Shown in pieces: positions 11,940-24,846 of a DNA stretch of 64,000 nucleotides. The stretch lies in NCBI GenBank assembly GCA_013180625.2, contig SNVD02009812.1, forward strand, positions 62,001-126,000. The letters are read 5' to 3'. Position 1 is the stretch's first letter. Each line of letters starts with the position of its first letter. This DNA comes from Boswellia sacra. Its lineage: Eukaryota > Streptophyta > Magnoliopsida > Sapindales > Burseraceae. Under the pieces are notes generated by a model that was given only the letters and a program-made list of their open reading frames with translations, was not told where the DNA came from and made no database searches. The translations under genes and the position numbers were made by a program.

Positions 11940-14290
11940 ATGGAAAAGTATTTCAAAAGAAAACAAGAGTTGCCGCTTCCTCCTGAGAAAAATGATAATG
12001 GCCCAAAACCAAATATTGATGGGGTAGAAATTGATTTATCAAATCTTCCAACTGATCCAGGTTTACGTCCTAGAATTTTTTATTATAATCCTAATATTCG
12101 AAACCAAGTACGAAGAGCATATTGGCAAAGGGGTCCATGTCAACCTATGGGCCATAAGTTCCTTTTAAAACATTTAGAAAAGTGTCTCGACGATTCATTC
12201 CTAGTTGGTTTGATGATTATGAATCTTGGTTGGAATATAGCATAGCAAAAGATACGGCTTTTTGTCTTTGTTGCTATCTTTTCAAGCCGGATATTAGAGA
12301 ACAAGGTGGTGGTGACTCATTTGTTGGTGATGGGTTTCAAAATTGGAAAAAGAAAGAAAGATTAACAACTCATGTTCGAGGTCCTAATAGTGCCTATAAT
12401 CAAGCTTTAAGAAATTGTGAAGCTTTACTAAAGCAAGACTAACATATTCAAACATTTTTTCATCGACATTCGAACCAAGCTTGCATTGAATACCGAATTC
12501 GCTTGAATGCATCAATTGATTGTATTCGCTTTCTTTTGAAACAAGGGCTTGCATTTCGGGGCAATGATGAATCTGAGGATTCAAATAACAAAGGAAATTT
12601 TCTTGAGCTTTTAGCATTTCTTGCTGACCATGATAAGGATGTTAAATCTGTTACATTGAAGAATGCTCCCAAAAATCTCAAATTAACATCACCAGATATT
12701 CAGAAAGACATTGTAAGTGCTGCTACAATAGAAACTGTCAATGTTATTATTAGTGAGATGGGTGACTCATTGTTCTCCATTTTGATTGACGAGTCTCGTA
12801 ATGCATCAATGAAAGAGCAAATGGCCATTGTGTTACGTTATTTGGACAAGAAAGGAAATGTGGTTGAGCGTTTTATAGGTATTGAGCATGTTACTAGTAC
12901 TACTGCAGTCTCACATAAGGCATCAATTGATGAATTATTTTCTAGACATGGATTAAGCATATCTAAATTAAAAGGTCAAGGTTATGATGGAGCAAGTAAT
13001 ATGCAAGGTGAATTTAATGGTCTTAAGACACTTATTATGAAAGAGAATGAGTGTGCTTATTATGTTCATTGCTTTGCTCATCAACTTCAATTATCTCTTG
13101 TGGCAATGGCAAAGAATCATACTCTAGTTCAAACTTGTTTCACTAGAGTTGATAATATTGTGAATGTTGTTGGAGCTTCATGTAAACGTCGTGATATTCT
13201 TCGAGAGAAACAAGATATTTCAGTTGTTGAAGCACTTTTCTCAGGTGATCTTTTAAGTGGGCGGGTCTAAACCAAGAGACTACTTTGAAACGTTCAGGTG
13301 ATACACGTTGGGGTTCACATTATTGTACCTTAATGAGCATATCTAACATGTTTTCATCCATAGTTGATGTACTTGATGATATTGCACAAGATAGATCGAA
13401 TGTTGAACAAAGATCTAAATCTACTGTGTTGTTAGATATTGTACAAGCTTTTGATTTTGTCTTTCTATTGCATTTAATGAAAGAGATTTTGGGATTCACA
13501 AATGAATTGTCACAAGCATTGCAAAGAAAAGATCAAGATATTGTTAATGCTATGAAGTTGGTTAGGTTATGCAAACAATGACTGCAAAACATGAGAGATG
13601 AGGGGTGGGATTCTTTGTTTAATGGAGTTTCTTCTTTTTGTATAAAACATAGCATTGATGTTCCTAACATGGATGACATCTTTCTAGCTCAAGGACGGTC
13701 ACATCGTAGAGCTCAAAAATTGACATACCTGCATCATTATCGTGTTGAATAATTCTATTCTATTTTGGATATGCAACTTCAAGAGCTAAATAGTCGTTTC
13801 AATGAGGTAAACACTGAGTTACTTCTTTATTTAGCATGCTTATGTCCAAATGATTCATTCATTGCTTTCAATAAACAAAAGTTGATACGACTTGCTTAGT
13901 TTTATCCAATAAAAATCTATAGAGCTAATGGTCCTTGAGACTCAACTTGAGACTTATATTATGGATGTGCGTTCTAGCATTGAGTTTTGAGAATTGAATG
14001 GAATTGGTGATCTTGCAAAGAAAATGATTGAGACAAAGAAAGACAAGGTGTATCCATTGGTTTATTTATTGATTACATTAGCATTGATTCTACCAGTTGC
14101 AACTGCTAGTGTAGAAAGGACATTTTCAGCCATGAATATTGTGAAGAATCGATTACGGAATCGAATGGGAGATCGTTGGTTGAGTAATAGCTTGGTTGTA
14201 TACATTGAAAAAGATGTGTTTGGTAACATTGATAATGAGTGTATCATGCAGCGGTTCCAAAACATGAAAAGCCGTCGAGGGCAACTATGA
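11940..14290 (+). pseudogene. hAT transposase (TTF-type zinc finger / DUF4371 kind), broken
   Basis: Pieces of one long transposase of the kind annotated in plants as zinc finger MYM-type protein 1-like. The N-terminus begins MEKYFKRK, and LPTDPGLRP and a TTF-type finger (CLCCYLF, about 12265-12290) follow. The DUF4371 core holds the frame SILIDESRNASMKEQMA (about 12776-12826), GYDGASNMQGEFNG (about 12982-13023) and CAYYVHCFAHQLQLSL (about 13051-13098). The C-terminal dimerisation region holds ATASVERTFSAMNIVKNRLRN (14100-14163). Breaks are a frameshift near 12190-12240, stops at about 12440 and 13268, a frameshift near 13270, a stop at 13579 and several breaks in 13580-13990. It cannot give a functional transposase. 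Confidence 0.93.
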
Positions 14291-14745
14291 ATTTTTAAAA
14301 TGAGGTAATATATATCAATATCATTACTTTAGTAAGATTAGATTTGATTTATTCATGTATGATTTTTTTAGTACCATAATTCAACTTTAAATTTTTGGAG
14401 ACAAATTATTCTTAAATTGATCTTAAGTTCTTGTTCATATTAATTCAGGTTTTGAAGAATATTTTGTCATTTCATGGTTGACTGCTCTTACAACATCTAT
14501 TATGAATGGAAGCTCTTTTGTGTGCTTGTATTTCTTTAGCCTTATGAGTTATGAACTCCTTCGGTGGTTTTCCCTAAACATGTCCTGTAAATTTCTTCAA
14601 CTTTTGTTATGTTTTGATGCAAATGTAGTATTAAATGATGCCAAGATTTTTTGTATGTTGATTTCCCTTGTTTATTTTTATGTTGTTGTTGGAAGTTATT
14701 GCCCCCACTAATTTAATTTGCTGGCTCCGTCCCTATTCTAATTCC
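14291..14745 (+). mobile_element. 3' non-coding end of the hAT element
   Basis: After the transposase remnant the sequence ends in TTGCTGGCTCCGTCCCTA (about 14726-14743). The reverse, TAGGGACGGAGCCAGC, closely resembles the termini of plant hAT elements of this transposase type. I could not find the matching left terminus upstream of 11940, so the full extent of the element is open. Confidence 0.55.
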
Positions 14746-15889
14746 TTCATCTATAAGGACTGATCCTCTTTACCTATCTTTCTTCTTTGAATGCTTGTAA
14801 TTCGAAGCCTTCTTTACTGCTCCCTACTTAGCTCTTATTTTTTTTAGAAAAGGTGGAGTCAGAGGAGGGGTGGGTATTAATACCATCATCCTGCTTAGCT
14901 TTAAAATAATATTTACATTAGCGAAACATGCAGTGCATAACTGATATCAAATGCATTTGAAAATCAGATTCAGTTGGAAAACCTAAGATCTCACCTGGGA
15001 GATTTGGTAGAACTAAGTGATGTAAAAATAATATATAATTACTCAAATAAATTTCATATTTTTTTATCATAGGATAATATGATAATAGTTTGAAAAATTA
15101 GCCACTTGTTAGCTACAAAATAATTTCCATTGGCAAACATGCACTGTATATACCTCTCAATTTAGCTGATTGGTTGGAAAAAAATTACCTTCCACCTATT
15201 GGTGATCTTTTTTATTGGATATTAGTGTTAGATAGCAAAAAAGTAAGTTATCATTGCATGAAATATCGAGAGAAAAATCATTTAAAATATTTGCAGCTAG
15301 TTCTTTTACTAATACTAATTTCTAAACATTGACTATACATATAAACACTCAACTTGTGCTTTATGATATTTCAGCTTTATTTTTTGTTGTCTAATAACTT
15401 ATAAGTGGTAGTATACATCCCAAAATTATCTCAAGAATTTCAAATGTCATAACATGAATTTAAAATTATCACATCATTTATTACGTTATCAAATCATCTA
15501 CTTATTAATTAATATTTACAATATTTAGTATACAAAATTTGGAATGATGTGACGAATAGCGTATATATATAGATTAAGGTGTCTGTATTTTTACTTCACT
15601 CCAGGTCTCAACTGGCATGGATCATCAGTTAAGAATCTCTTCTTATAACTGTAACTGATACTCGTCTATTTTTCGGGCCTAACAATATCTGGAATTTAAT
15701 ACTAGCGTGGCTCAATAGTGTTTGATAGGTACGCAAAATATAGAATAACCGAGTTATTGGCCGATATTGAATTTTCCAATTGTTTTAAGAAACTATAAGA
15801 GAGAGAATTTTTGTATTGCACAAAGTTGATTCGTTAAAAAGGCTACTTTTGACTCCTTATTATTATTATTATTATTTTATTTAGTGCAT

Positions 15890-16150
15890 TTAAATTATCA
15901 CTAGATTGAATTAAGTGATAATAGCAACATTCAAAGAATTTTGGTCCAAGCTGTGTGACCACTGCTAGCTAGTTCAGTCATGAATTCATGGGCAAATTTG
16001 GCATATAAAGTTTCAGGTAATTAAATTGATATCTAATAAGAAACCTAAATTAGCCTTGAATGAAAGGTACCGTCATATGTATTTTAGGTAACATTAATGG
16101 AGGAGGGAGAATATGCGTCCATTTGCGTAATGGAACTCTCATTTTCGTGA
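15890..16150 (+). repeat. diverged duplicate of 30230-30540
   Basis: Shared order of blocks: GATTGAATTA...TGATA-AGCAACATT, AATTTTGG, GGCAAATTTRGC-TATAAA-TTTCAGGTAA, AAATTAGCCTYGAATGAA, AACATTAATGG and GAGAATATG. Many small indels separate the copies. Both copies have the same orientation. Confidence 0.65.
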
Positions 16151-16244
16151 TTTTAATAGAAAAGATCGAATTAAATTTTTAAAAACCATTGGGTCACACT
16201 AGTATTGAATGCAAATTATGCTCATTGTTAGATAAGAAAAGAAG

Positions 16245-16415
16245 TATGGAGGAAGTATATATATCCGATATATCATTTGCTGCTTCTCTTGTCAATTACT
16301 AGAACATCTTACTAATTGAGTGATTTTCATGATTGGGTTAGATAACATTCAAAATTGATGACAGAACTCTTAATAATTACATGAAGACGTTATTTGATTA
16401 TAGCCATTAGTTAAA
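16245..16415 (+). repeat. diverged duplicate of 17890-18340
   Basis: GAAGTATATATATC and CTTGTCAATTRYTAGAACATCT match 17920-17970, while GATTGGGTTAGATAACAT, AACTCTYAAAAGTTACATGA-like and ACG-CGT-TATT blocks match 18240-18320. In the second copy the two halves are about 270 bp further apart. Confidence 0.6.
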
Positions 16416-16734
16416 TATTTTGATATCAGGTCTAAACTCTTGTTTATGACTATATATACTATCTCTTTTCATCATATATATCACTAACTTTCTAGTTTTT
16501 ATTTATTTTATTTTTATTTTCTTTAGATCATATAATAGATATATTTTAAAGTGACTACCAATCTTAATGAAGTGTTGGAGGCAATTAAATTCCAAATTTC
16601 AGGTCACGAGAAAGACCGGGAGGAAGTCGATAGAGTACTATTGTATGCCAAATGAAAACAGCAGATAGAGTTTATATATATACATCCAACATTTTATAGG
16701 TTAGGTATTTTATAGTATATGACCAATTTACCTA

Positions 16735-16930
16735 ATATGAAGATTGATTGGAGTTAAAATTTAAATATTATTTTCTATTGGTATTTTTTATGTCAAACTA
16801 ACTGAGAGGAAATTGTTATGTAATGAAATATGGTAAGACAAATGATTTAAAATTTACGTAGCCTATTTATTGACAGATAAAATTTTCTAAATAGTAATCA
16901 CATTTACCATTAACATAAATATATGAATAT
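16735..16930 (+). repeat. well-kept duplicate of 21590-21800
   Basis: A long collinear match. TTATGTCAAACTAACTGA, TTGTTATGTAATGAAATATG, GATTTAAAATTTA and ACCATTAACA are shared almost without change. This is the best conserved pair among the local duplications and can anchor an alignment of the two units. Confidence 0.8.
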
Positions 16931-18354
16931 GACTTGCTTATGTTATTTGTTAGGCAAAAAGCATAGCACAATGTGCTGGGTTTAAATCGTCCCACGTACT
17001 AATTTTAAAAAAATTATTCAAAGTGTATTAAAGTTATTTCATCCATTTTAAAGGAGTTAAAATAAAATCAGGGTTATTTGAAGCAATTTCCCAAATGTGG
17101 AAGTCATCTACTAATTTAAAAAATAAAAAAGAAAAGAACGAGATTATTTGCGATATTATGCCATACCTCAATTTTATTTGTGAATTTTTCCCTTTCTATT
17201 CTATGTAAATATAACATTATCCTACTGAAAATAAATTGAAAATTTTATATTTCACCAAGAAATATACTATAAAGTTTAAGCACCAAATGATAAATGATTT
17301 CAGATCACTAATATTTAGCATTGCAACAACGAACTTGGCCATGAAAATCTATTAATGCGAAGATTAGAGGCGGTGGACACGATTTTACATGTGCTTTTAA
17401 AGGTAACATGCGAGTAAAAAATTTTAAATACAATTTTGAGAATTACGCTTCATGACTTTTCACGCATTGATTAGATGTATAATCTCCACCATTAACATTT
17501 TGTTCAATCAATGCATTAAGCTTTTTACCTCAAATTATTGCAATATTGCTGAAAATAATTATTTAGATATAAGTAAATAGAACATTATAAATTTTTTTTT
17601 CAATTTGTATACATAAATTAATTAAATCGGTTTTTTTTAAGTATTATTTGCCTCAAAAATTAGTTTTTTTTTCATGTTTGTTATATATTAAACAATTAAA
17701 AATTCATGTTGCAAACATGCACGTGATAAGCATAACAAAGTTTAGAGCTAAACAAAATTAGAAAATTTTGTTGGGAGAATTCAATATTGAAATTATTTTA
17801 AAATGGTCCAAAAATAACATAAGAAATCGTGTAGAGAATATGCCGAAAATTGGCTCGTTATATATTATCCATGCATACGGTTGCTCTTATAATTAGAGAA
17901 TAAAGAAGCCATAGAGAAAGTATATATATCTAACGTGTGATTTGCTTATTCTCTTGTCAATTGTTAGAACATCTGATTGAGTAATAAATTCAATTAAACT
18001 TGCTCATTCAGACAAAACTTCGTTAAAAGAGTCCTCATATGAGAAGAACATGCAGTAATATGCATCTTTCATATATGGCTTATGTAATTTCCACCAAGAG
18101 TTAAATTTGTAACTGGAAAGGAAATTTTCATGAGAATAATAAATAACCAAATATATATTTTTTCTTTATTATGTTATAACTGAGCTTTAAGAATTTATGT
18201 GCAAAAACACAAAGAAAACATCACGTAAGCATGAGAATCATGATTCATTGATTAGGTTAAATAACATATAAAATTCATAACTGAAACTCTCAAAAGTTAC
18301 ATGACGCCGTGTTATTTATAACTGTCTGTTACTTATGTAGCCTTTAAACACTAA

Positions 18355-18892
18355 GGGTATGTTTGATGCGTTGTATAACATTGTATAGGATAGCGTAAAT
18401 TTATTTGGATTGGATTGGATTGAATAGTATAGGATAAGATTATATAAAATATAATACTATACTATATTTGATAGAACATTGTTGTATTAGATAAAACCCA
18501 AAAAAATTATAATATGAAACATTTAATTTAAATATAAAATAAATTTAAATAATAATTAAAATTACTTCTAATATAAAAATTTAATTATTAAATTTTTTAT
18601 TTATTTAAATATTTAATAAATTATTTATTAATTATATAAATATATAAATATTTAATTTATATAATTTTTTTATATTTATTAGTGAAGATTGAGACAAAAA
18701 TAAGCTTATACGGTGTAATACCATGGGTAGGCTTGGTATAAAAACACTCAACTTTTATGCAAACAGTGCCGCTACAATATCCGATACAGTGTCGCTACAG
18801 TACACGCGTTATACTATACAGTTCGGCACCAAACGCAGTATAATTTCTTAATACTATACAATGCAGTGCTATACAGCGCATCAAACACGCCC
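18355..18892. mobile_element. PIF/Harbinger-type MITE, 538 bp
   Basis: The left end GGGTATGTTTGATGCGTTGTATA pairs with the right end, reversed GGGCGTGTTTGATGCGCTGTATA, and the target duplication is TAA (18352-18354 and 18893-18895). The inside is AT-rich with many TATA and ATACTATA repeats. No coding potential. The start of the inverted repeats (GTTTGATGCG) differs from that of the element at 4478, so the two are separate families. Confidence 0.88.
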
Positions 18893-19900
18893 TAACTTGC
18901 TATATAAGCTTATTCAATTTCAATATTCTGATTCTAAATCCATATATATAAGTTATGGGATTGTATCTCTTTCAATCATATTGTTAACATCTTTTTTAAT
19001 AGTTTCCTCTTTCAATAAGTTAAAAGGTCACTTAATTATCATATCGGTAAGATTTTTTTCCCTATTTTTAATAAGTAAAACACATCAAGCAATTTTGGAA
19101 GGGATTAATAATGTTGGATCATGCTTTTGCTTCCTATTGATGATGATATAACACTGAACCATTGAAGGAAACTAACCAATGATATTTGGATGACTCTAAA
19201 CTGAATATTTCAATTTTATGGTAAATGAATCAAAATTGTGACAGTGTAGGTGACGTTTGTTTTAAATGCGATTGGGACGGAGATCTTATATTTTGTAACC
19301 CTAACTTGCCAGGAAACAGGGTTTGTTCCGGAAACAAAACTTTGATGGTCAGTGTCTTCAGGACACGTTTTGGTTGTGAAATAATGTATTGCTAATTCTA
19401 TCAAAGTGCTAGGTTTTTTATTTTTTTTAGTAAAAAAGATCCCCATTTTTGTTTGCTTCCCTTCCTTTTAATTGTTTGAGGATTGCTAGGTTTGTTTTCT
19501 TCCGCAATGAAAACCATTCTTAACTTAATAATTATATTATTATACATAATTAAATTCCACTTTATTTAAGTTTAAAAGTTTGGAACTTATTCTTTTTCTT
19601 TACGCCAAAATAATCATTATATTTTTAAGTCTTATTTTTAAATTTTTAATTGCCAATTTTAATTTATAAAAAAATTAAAAATAAAATTTTTAAATTACAA
19701 ATATCAAAAATAATAAATTTTATTCCTCCTAAAAACATTAATTTTATGTTTTATTTTAAGATCTAATTTGTTAATTTTTAGTTTCAAAGATTTAAAATTT
19801 TCAAGATTAATAAATAGTTGTTTACATCGAGATGTTCACAGTTTTTAAAAGAATTATTAAAACAAAATAAATCAATTAACCAAGTTTATCATTGCTGTTA

Positions 19901-19925
19901 TTTTTATTATTATTGTTGTTGTTGG

Positions 19926-19957
<32 letters not shown>
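19901..19957 (+). repeat. TTG/TTA microsatellite
   Basis: An impure trinucleotide run, mostly TTG with TTA at its left side, broken by GGTG. It would give polycysteine or polythreonine if translated. There is no sign that it is. Confidence 0.9.
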
Positions 19958-20079
19958 TTGGATAATTAAAGAATATAAGATGCAATTTTGTAAAGGCCGA
20001 TAAAAGTATTTCTAAGGTAGAAATTTTCTCAGCTCTAATTTTAGTTGTCAGCATTGCATTTTTATAGAAGAAAAAAAGA

Positions 20080-20350
20080 CATAGTCAACATTTGATGAAG
20101 CATAGCAAGTGAGTACAGAGGATCAAAAAAAAAAAAAAAGCCTACAAAGAGAGTGAATATACATTTTACTCGTTATGTGTGAATTAAATTGATTGATTAG
20201 CATGTGAATTTTCATCTTTGCTTCGTATCTTGTGAATGTATATTTTAATAATTACTTAAGTTATTTACATATGTGGAAGATAGTCGACAAATTAATATAA
20301 ATTGTATAAATATAATTGGCGGAGATTAATTACTTTAAATGTTTTATTTT
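20080..20350 (+). repeat. diverged local repeat, partner of 6140-6610
   Basis: Holds TTTGATGAAGCAT, GTGAATTTTCATCTTTGCTTCG and ATGTGGAAGATAGTCGACAAA in the same order as the copy near 6.2-6.6 kb. Confidence 0.65.
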
Positions 20351-21589
20351 TTTCATGAATTAATATAAATTAGTTTTTTAAGAGAGAACTTTATTTGAAA
20401 GAAAAATGAAACACTAGAGTGAGCATGAGGACTGAAAACTAGTGGATGAATTGGATCATGGGATGTTTTATAACATGATTTTTTTAACCTTCTTCATTCA
20501 TGTAATTTATAGAAAATATAGATTGAAGGGAAAAGAAAAGTCCGGTAATTAAAATGGCCTTTCATGTTTTGAAACTGATTCTCTAATTCGCATTTCTTTT
20601 ACATGTATGAAGCGGATCGACAACTAAATTCCATGAATTTGTTTATTGTCATCAACAAACACTCACACCAATAGTAAGTAATCAAGCACAACTTGAAATA
20701 TTCTAAAGAACTGGAGGGCAATAAGATAGATAATTAATGAGACTTTTGAGACTTAAACTTATTAATTATAAATGAGAAGTAGAAACTCGAAATCATTTGA
20801 AAAAAGAGAGAGACACACACACACACAAATAAAGAAAGAAATTTGTATATACACATTATAGTTGAATTGGCTTTTAAGGGTTATTGGCCCTAAAAATTAA
20901 GTATTTCAATTTGTTGCAATATATTTAACAATTCATGTTGCAACACAGACCCATGATAAACATGAGAAGGTTTATAACTAACGACATTCAAAAATTGATT
21001 GGAGAATTTACGATAATTTCATGATGATTTTTTTATATTATAGTTATTCTGCTTTCTTGAGTTCTCTTTTCTAATTAAGTATTAATTAAATTCATATTAA
21101 TTGCCCTGCTGGGTTTCTCTTTTATTTTAATTTTTTATTTATTTATATTATTTTGTGCTCTGAGAAACGAAAATTTGCAGTTTAGACAACTTTGGTGATA
21201 CAGATTACTAACACGATGATGGGATCAGTAGTGATTATCTTGTTGTTGCCAATTGAGAAATTGGAGGAAATTAATGATGCTACAAACAGCAATGACCTTT
21301 GCTCAATAGTAAACGCCGGTTATCAACAACACGCTATATCTTAATAATTACTTTAATTCGAGGTTTAGTTGAGGAATTATTCTAATACCTTGTTTGAGTA
21401 TGTAAATAGCCAAATAATAATATTTACATTATCAAAAATTAACCTGCTTTCCACAAAAAAATTTGCCTGCTTTCCGCAATAATTAACCTATTTTATGATA
21501 TTTAAGTAATAAATAGCATCTGCATATCCTCATAATACTATTTCCAAAAATTATTACATGCTTAGTTTTTGCATAATTATACCTTCCAA

Positions 21590-21800
21590 TTCACCTAATA
21601 TGTGGAGTTAGAATTTAAATAAATTTTAAATATTACTTTCTATTTCTATTGTTTATGTCAAACTAACTGAAAGTAAATTGTTATGTAATGAAATATGGTA
21701 AGAAAAATGATTTAAAATTTATGTAGCTAATTTATTGACAAATAAAATTTTCGAAACATTAATCATACTTACCATTAACACACATAGATGGATATGACTA
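21590..21800 (+). repeat. well-kept duplicate of 16735-16930
   Basis: Same orientation and block order as 16735-16930, with short insertions near the left end. The neighbouring DNA on both sides differs, so the shared block is short. Confidence 0.8.
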
Positions 21801-22031
21801 TAATTGTAATTTAGAGCATATATTATATGCATAATATTGTTACCAAAAAAATGAGTCCAACTATAACCTGAATACCTAAGAAGACGAAATGATAAAAAGA
21901 TCGAAATGACTTGGAGAATTTGTTCTTGGATGGAGATGGGAATGTTAGAGGTGACTGTTGGGTATGTATTAACTTAAGACTAGAGGAATAGCTGCGAAGT
22001 GTAGCAATGTGTGAAGTATATGTGTATGTCT

Positions 22032-22120
22032 AAATAAACAAGTGGTGGTACTTGGATGACCAAATAAACAAGTGTTGGTAGTTGGATGACCAAATAAACA
22101 AGTTCTGATACTTGGACCTG
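22032..22120 (+). repeat. 30-bp tandem repeat, three copies
   Basis: AAATAAACAAGT begins each unit at 22032, 22062 and 22092, with CTTGGATGACC-like sequence after it. The third unit is the most changed. It lies about 110 bp left of the CACTA element. Confidence 0.9.
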
Positions 22121-22409
22121 GGCCATTAGCTCTATACACAAACAAGGATAAAGATAAAAACCTTTGGAGACCATGAGAGAAACTCTGACACGATGAAAGG
22201 GACAGCTCTGAGAGATAGGTAACAAACCTCACACTACAACAAAATAGCTTTTTTGTGTCATTGATTTTATGTCAGTTCTTGAAAGAATGAGATGTATAAA
22301 AACCTCAACTCTAGTCAAACATATATGTGTCACAATAAACAAAAGGCAGGTTATGGTTTATGTCATAATTTTTTAATTGTGACACGTATTAGTTAATATA
22401 AAAGGAAAA

Positions 22410-22600
22410 AATTTCTAAACCCTAACGCCCATCGCCTCTTCGCCTCTTCTCTGAAAAGCCATCGCCTCTTCTCTGAATACCATCGCCTCTTCGCCTCTTC
22501 TCTGATAAGCCTTCGCCTCTTCATTGGCATCGTCTCCAGGATTCATTGCCATCTCCATCAATCCCCGAAAACCCATCTCCATCGATCCCCGAAAACCTAT
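22410..22600 (+). repeat. short repeats CATCGCCTCTTCGCCTCTTCTCTG inside the CACTA element (unit shown shortened)
   Basis: CGCCTCTTC and TCTCTGAA recur several times between about 22428 and 22520, followed by CCATCTCCATC-type repeats. This is likely a 5' leader of a captured gene that has expanded by slippage. No protein motif recognised. Confidence 0.6.
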
Positions 22601-22612
22601 CTCCATCGCAAG

Positions 22613-22770
22613 CTTGTAGCAGTCACGAAAACCCAGCCATATTCTTCGGATTAATTGCTTTCTTCATCTTCATCTTCAGTGCTCGCAAGCTTAGTCACGA
22701 AAACCCAGCCATATTCTTCGGATTAATTGCTTTCTTCGTCTTTATCTTCGATGCTCGCAAGCTTGTAACA
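22613..22770 (+). repeat. direct duplication of about 75 bp
   Basis: AGTCACGAAAACCCAGCCAT through TTGCTTTCTTC occurs at about 22620-22672 and again at about 22693-22745, each followed by CAAGCTT. The copies are nearly identical, so the duplication is recent. It lies between the CACTA left end and the malic enzyme fragment. Confidence 0.85.
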
Positions 22771-23793
22771 GTCACAAGTTATTTCAGGTACGATTTTCCT
22801 TTCCCATCTACTTCTTAATCTGGTTCTTGTAAACGCAGTCGTTTTTTGTGCTTGTAGATTGAATTATTGGAGTGATTGGGTTTGCGATAAAAAGACGGGG
22901 AATTTGTTGTGTGTGTTTGTGTTGGGTTTGATAGAAAAGGAATGGCAGTGGAGTACAGGTGTTGTGAATCAGAATTTATCGTTGCCATTCAAAGGCTATT
23001 AGGCCTGGATCCCGTATCTACTTTCACTGAATGTCAATTTTAGCATGAACTTGTCTAAAAGTTATGATTGTAGTTAAAATTGATGTCATAGTGATAATCG
23101 TTGAATCTCTTGTCTTCTATGATTCAGTCTGTAGAGATGGTGGCAAATATTTCAATCATGTTCAGTATTTTTATTATCAACCCTCGGTTTTGCTCAATTG
23201 TAGTTTATGGCCTTGTTGGAAATGATGCTCCCTTATATTTGTCTTACGGTCTGTTCAATACATTCCAGTTATTAAAAGCAGACCTAGTCTCCTTCATGTC
23301 ATTATTTCTTTCTTTCTTTTTCACTGGCATGACTTCATAGCTTGAGTATATTAATGAATTGCAGAACCCTTGTGTGGAACTGAACTTTCTTGTTCTTAAG
23401 GTGACTGTTCAAAAGTGCGGGTGGCTTATCAGGTATGGCAATTTGCTAAAAAATGTGTCAGTGGTGGTATTGCTACTGCAGGGGATTGCTACTGCAGGGG
23501 ATACCTAAAAAAAAATGTTTTTTTTTTGGATGAAAAACGCTGATCATATCTGGATTTGTTCTTGTTGCATCTATAAGAGCCACCAAATTTTCCACTTTTG
23601 CAAAAATATTAATTCATTTCCATTTCTGGGTTCTCTCTTTTTAGCTCAAATATTTGACAAAACAAACACAAAGTTTTCCCTACAAGTGAATCCATATATG
23701 GGCTCTAATTTTGAGGCTCATTTATATTATAGTTAACAAAAAAAATTCACCTCTTTGTGCTTAATTTTTTTTTCTTTTTCTTTGTTGTTGCGC

Positions 23794-24806
23794 ATCAGAA
23801 CAATAAGGGCATATCAAGCCCTTTGTATACTGAGCAGAAAATAAGAAGAACAAGATTGCCAACAAGAGTGGTCGTTTTGAACTATGCCAAAAGGGACAGC
23901 GGAAGCAGCAGCAGCAGCGACAGCCTTTTGATGGAAAATCATAGCTCAAATTTGCAGGAAATGAGAGAGGAATATGCCGAAGTGGTGGACCCTAAGTCCG
24001 CCGTGGCTGGTGGAGTTCAAGACGCCTATGGCGAGGATACTGCCATTGAGGAACAGCCTGTCACCCCTTGGTCTGTCTCCATTGCATGGTAATCATCAAA
24101 TCCTTTAGTTATTTATTTATTTATTTTTGGGAATAAAATTTTTGGTTTGTTTGGTTATTTTCTTTACCTTCATACGTTTATATATGACACATGCCATCCA
24201 GCTAAGCATTTGGGCACTAATGTGTGTAGCAGCATCGAGGAGTTGTAAAAGATTCTTAGTAAAAATCTTACTAGTTTTTCCACATACCATAGAGAATGGG
24301 AAACTCTAATCTAATTTCTGAGTTTGCAAACAATAGTCAGTGACAAATGTTTTGTTTGGAAAACAGGCTGGCACTGGAATAGCATAACTCATAGCCCTTG
24401 AGATATCAAAACAGGTGATAACCTACTACTGGCATAAATGTTTTCATCTACTTTATTTGCAGATATTTTATGGGCACACTAAATGTAAAAGAATTTCAAC
24501 AGAAGTTCAAAAATAATACTTGATCTTTATGCAAACAAATATTCCAGTAGAAGAGGCTCGCAAGAAGATTTGGCTTGTGGACTCAAAGGTAAGATCTAGT
24601 TCCTTGCTATCTGAACTATGTTGCCTTGTGTTTTCTTTTTGTCTTTTAACTCTACAAGCAATTTTTTTATTATATTATATTTAATTTGTTTTGGTTGGCT
24701 GTAGGGATTGATAGTCAGTTTCGGCATGGAATCTCTCCAACATTTCAAAAAACCCTGGGCACATGAACATAAACCTATTACTAGACTTGTAAACGTAGTA
24801 AATGTA

Positions 24807-24846
<40 letters not shown>

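Larger units (their letters stand above)
14746..18351. other. gene-free AT-rich stretch with old duplicated segments
   Basis: No credible gene. Contains 15890-16150 (paired with 30230-30540), 16245-16415 (paired with pieces of 17890-18340), 16735-16930 (paired with 21590-21800) and the module at 17610-17800. A short ATT repeat lies at 15857-15875. The rest is unremarkable. Confidence 0.55.
18896..22228. other. gene-free AT-rich stretch, duplicated unit B
   Basis: No convincing gene. A short possible peptide frame near 21214 is treated separately. Holds a TTG/TTA microsatellite (19901-19957), the B copy of the duplicated unit (about 19600-21290 and 21590-21800), an AC repeat (20813-20826) and a 30-bp tandem repeat (22032-22120). 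The open frames at 18861 and 19216 (minus) look like chance frames; neither showed known motifs. Confidence 0.55.

Noticed and set aside
19216..19446. minus-strand open frame of 76 residues beginning MGIFFTKK
   Set aside because: No recognisable motif or splice signals; the region lies in a field of decayed repeats.
23101..23340. 79-residue frame in the CACTA element (MNLLSSMIQ)
   Set aside because: Hydrophobic, no recognisable family, and no splice-like borders; left as non-coding filler between captured parts.
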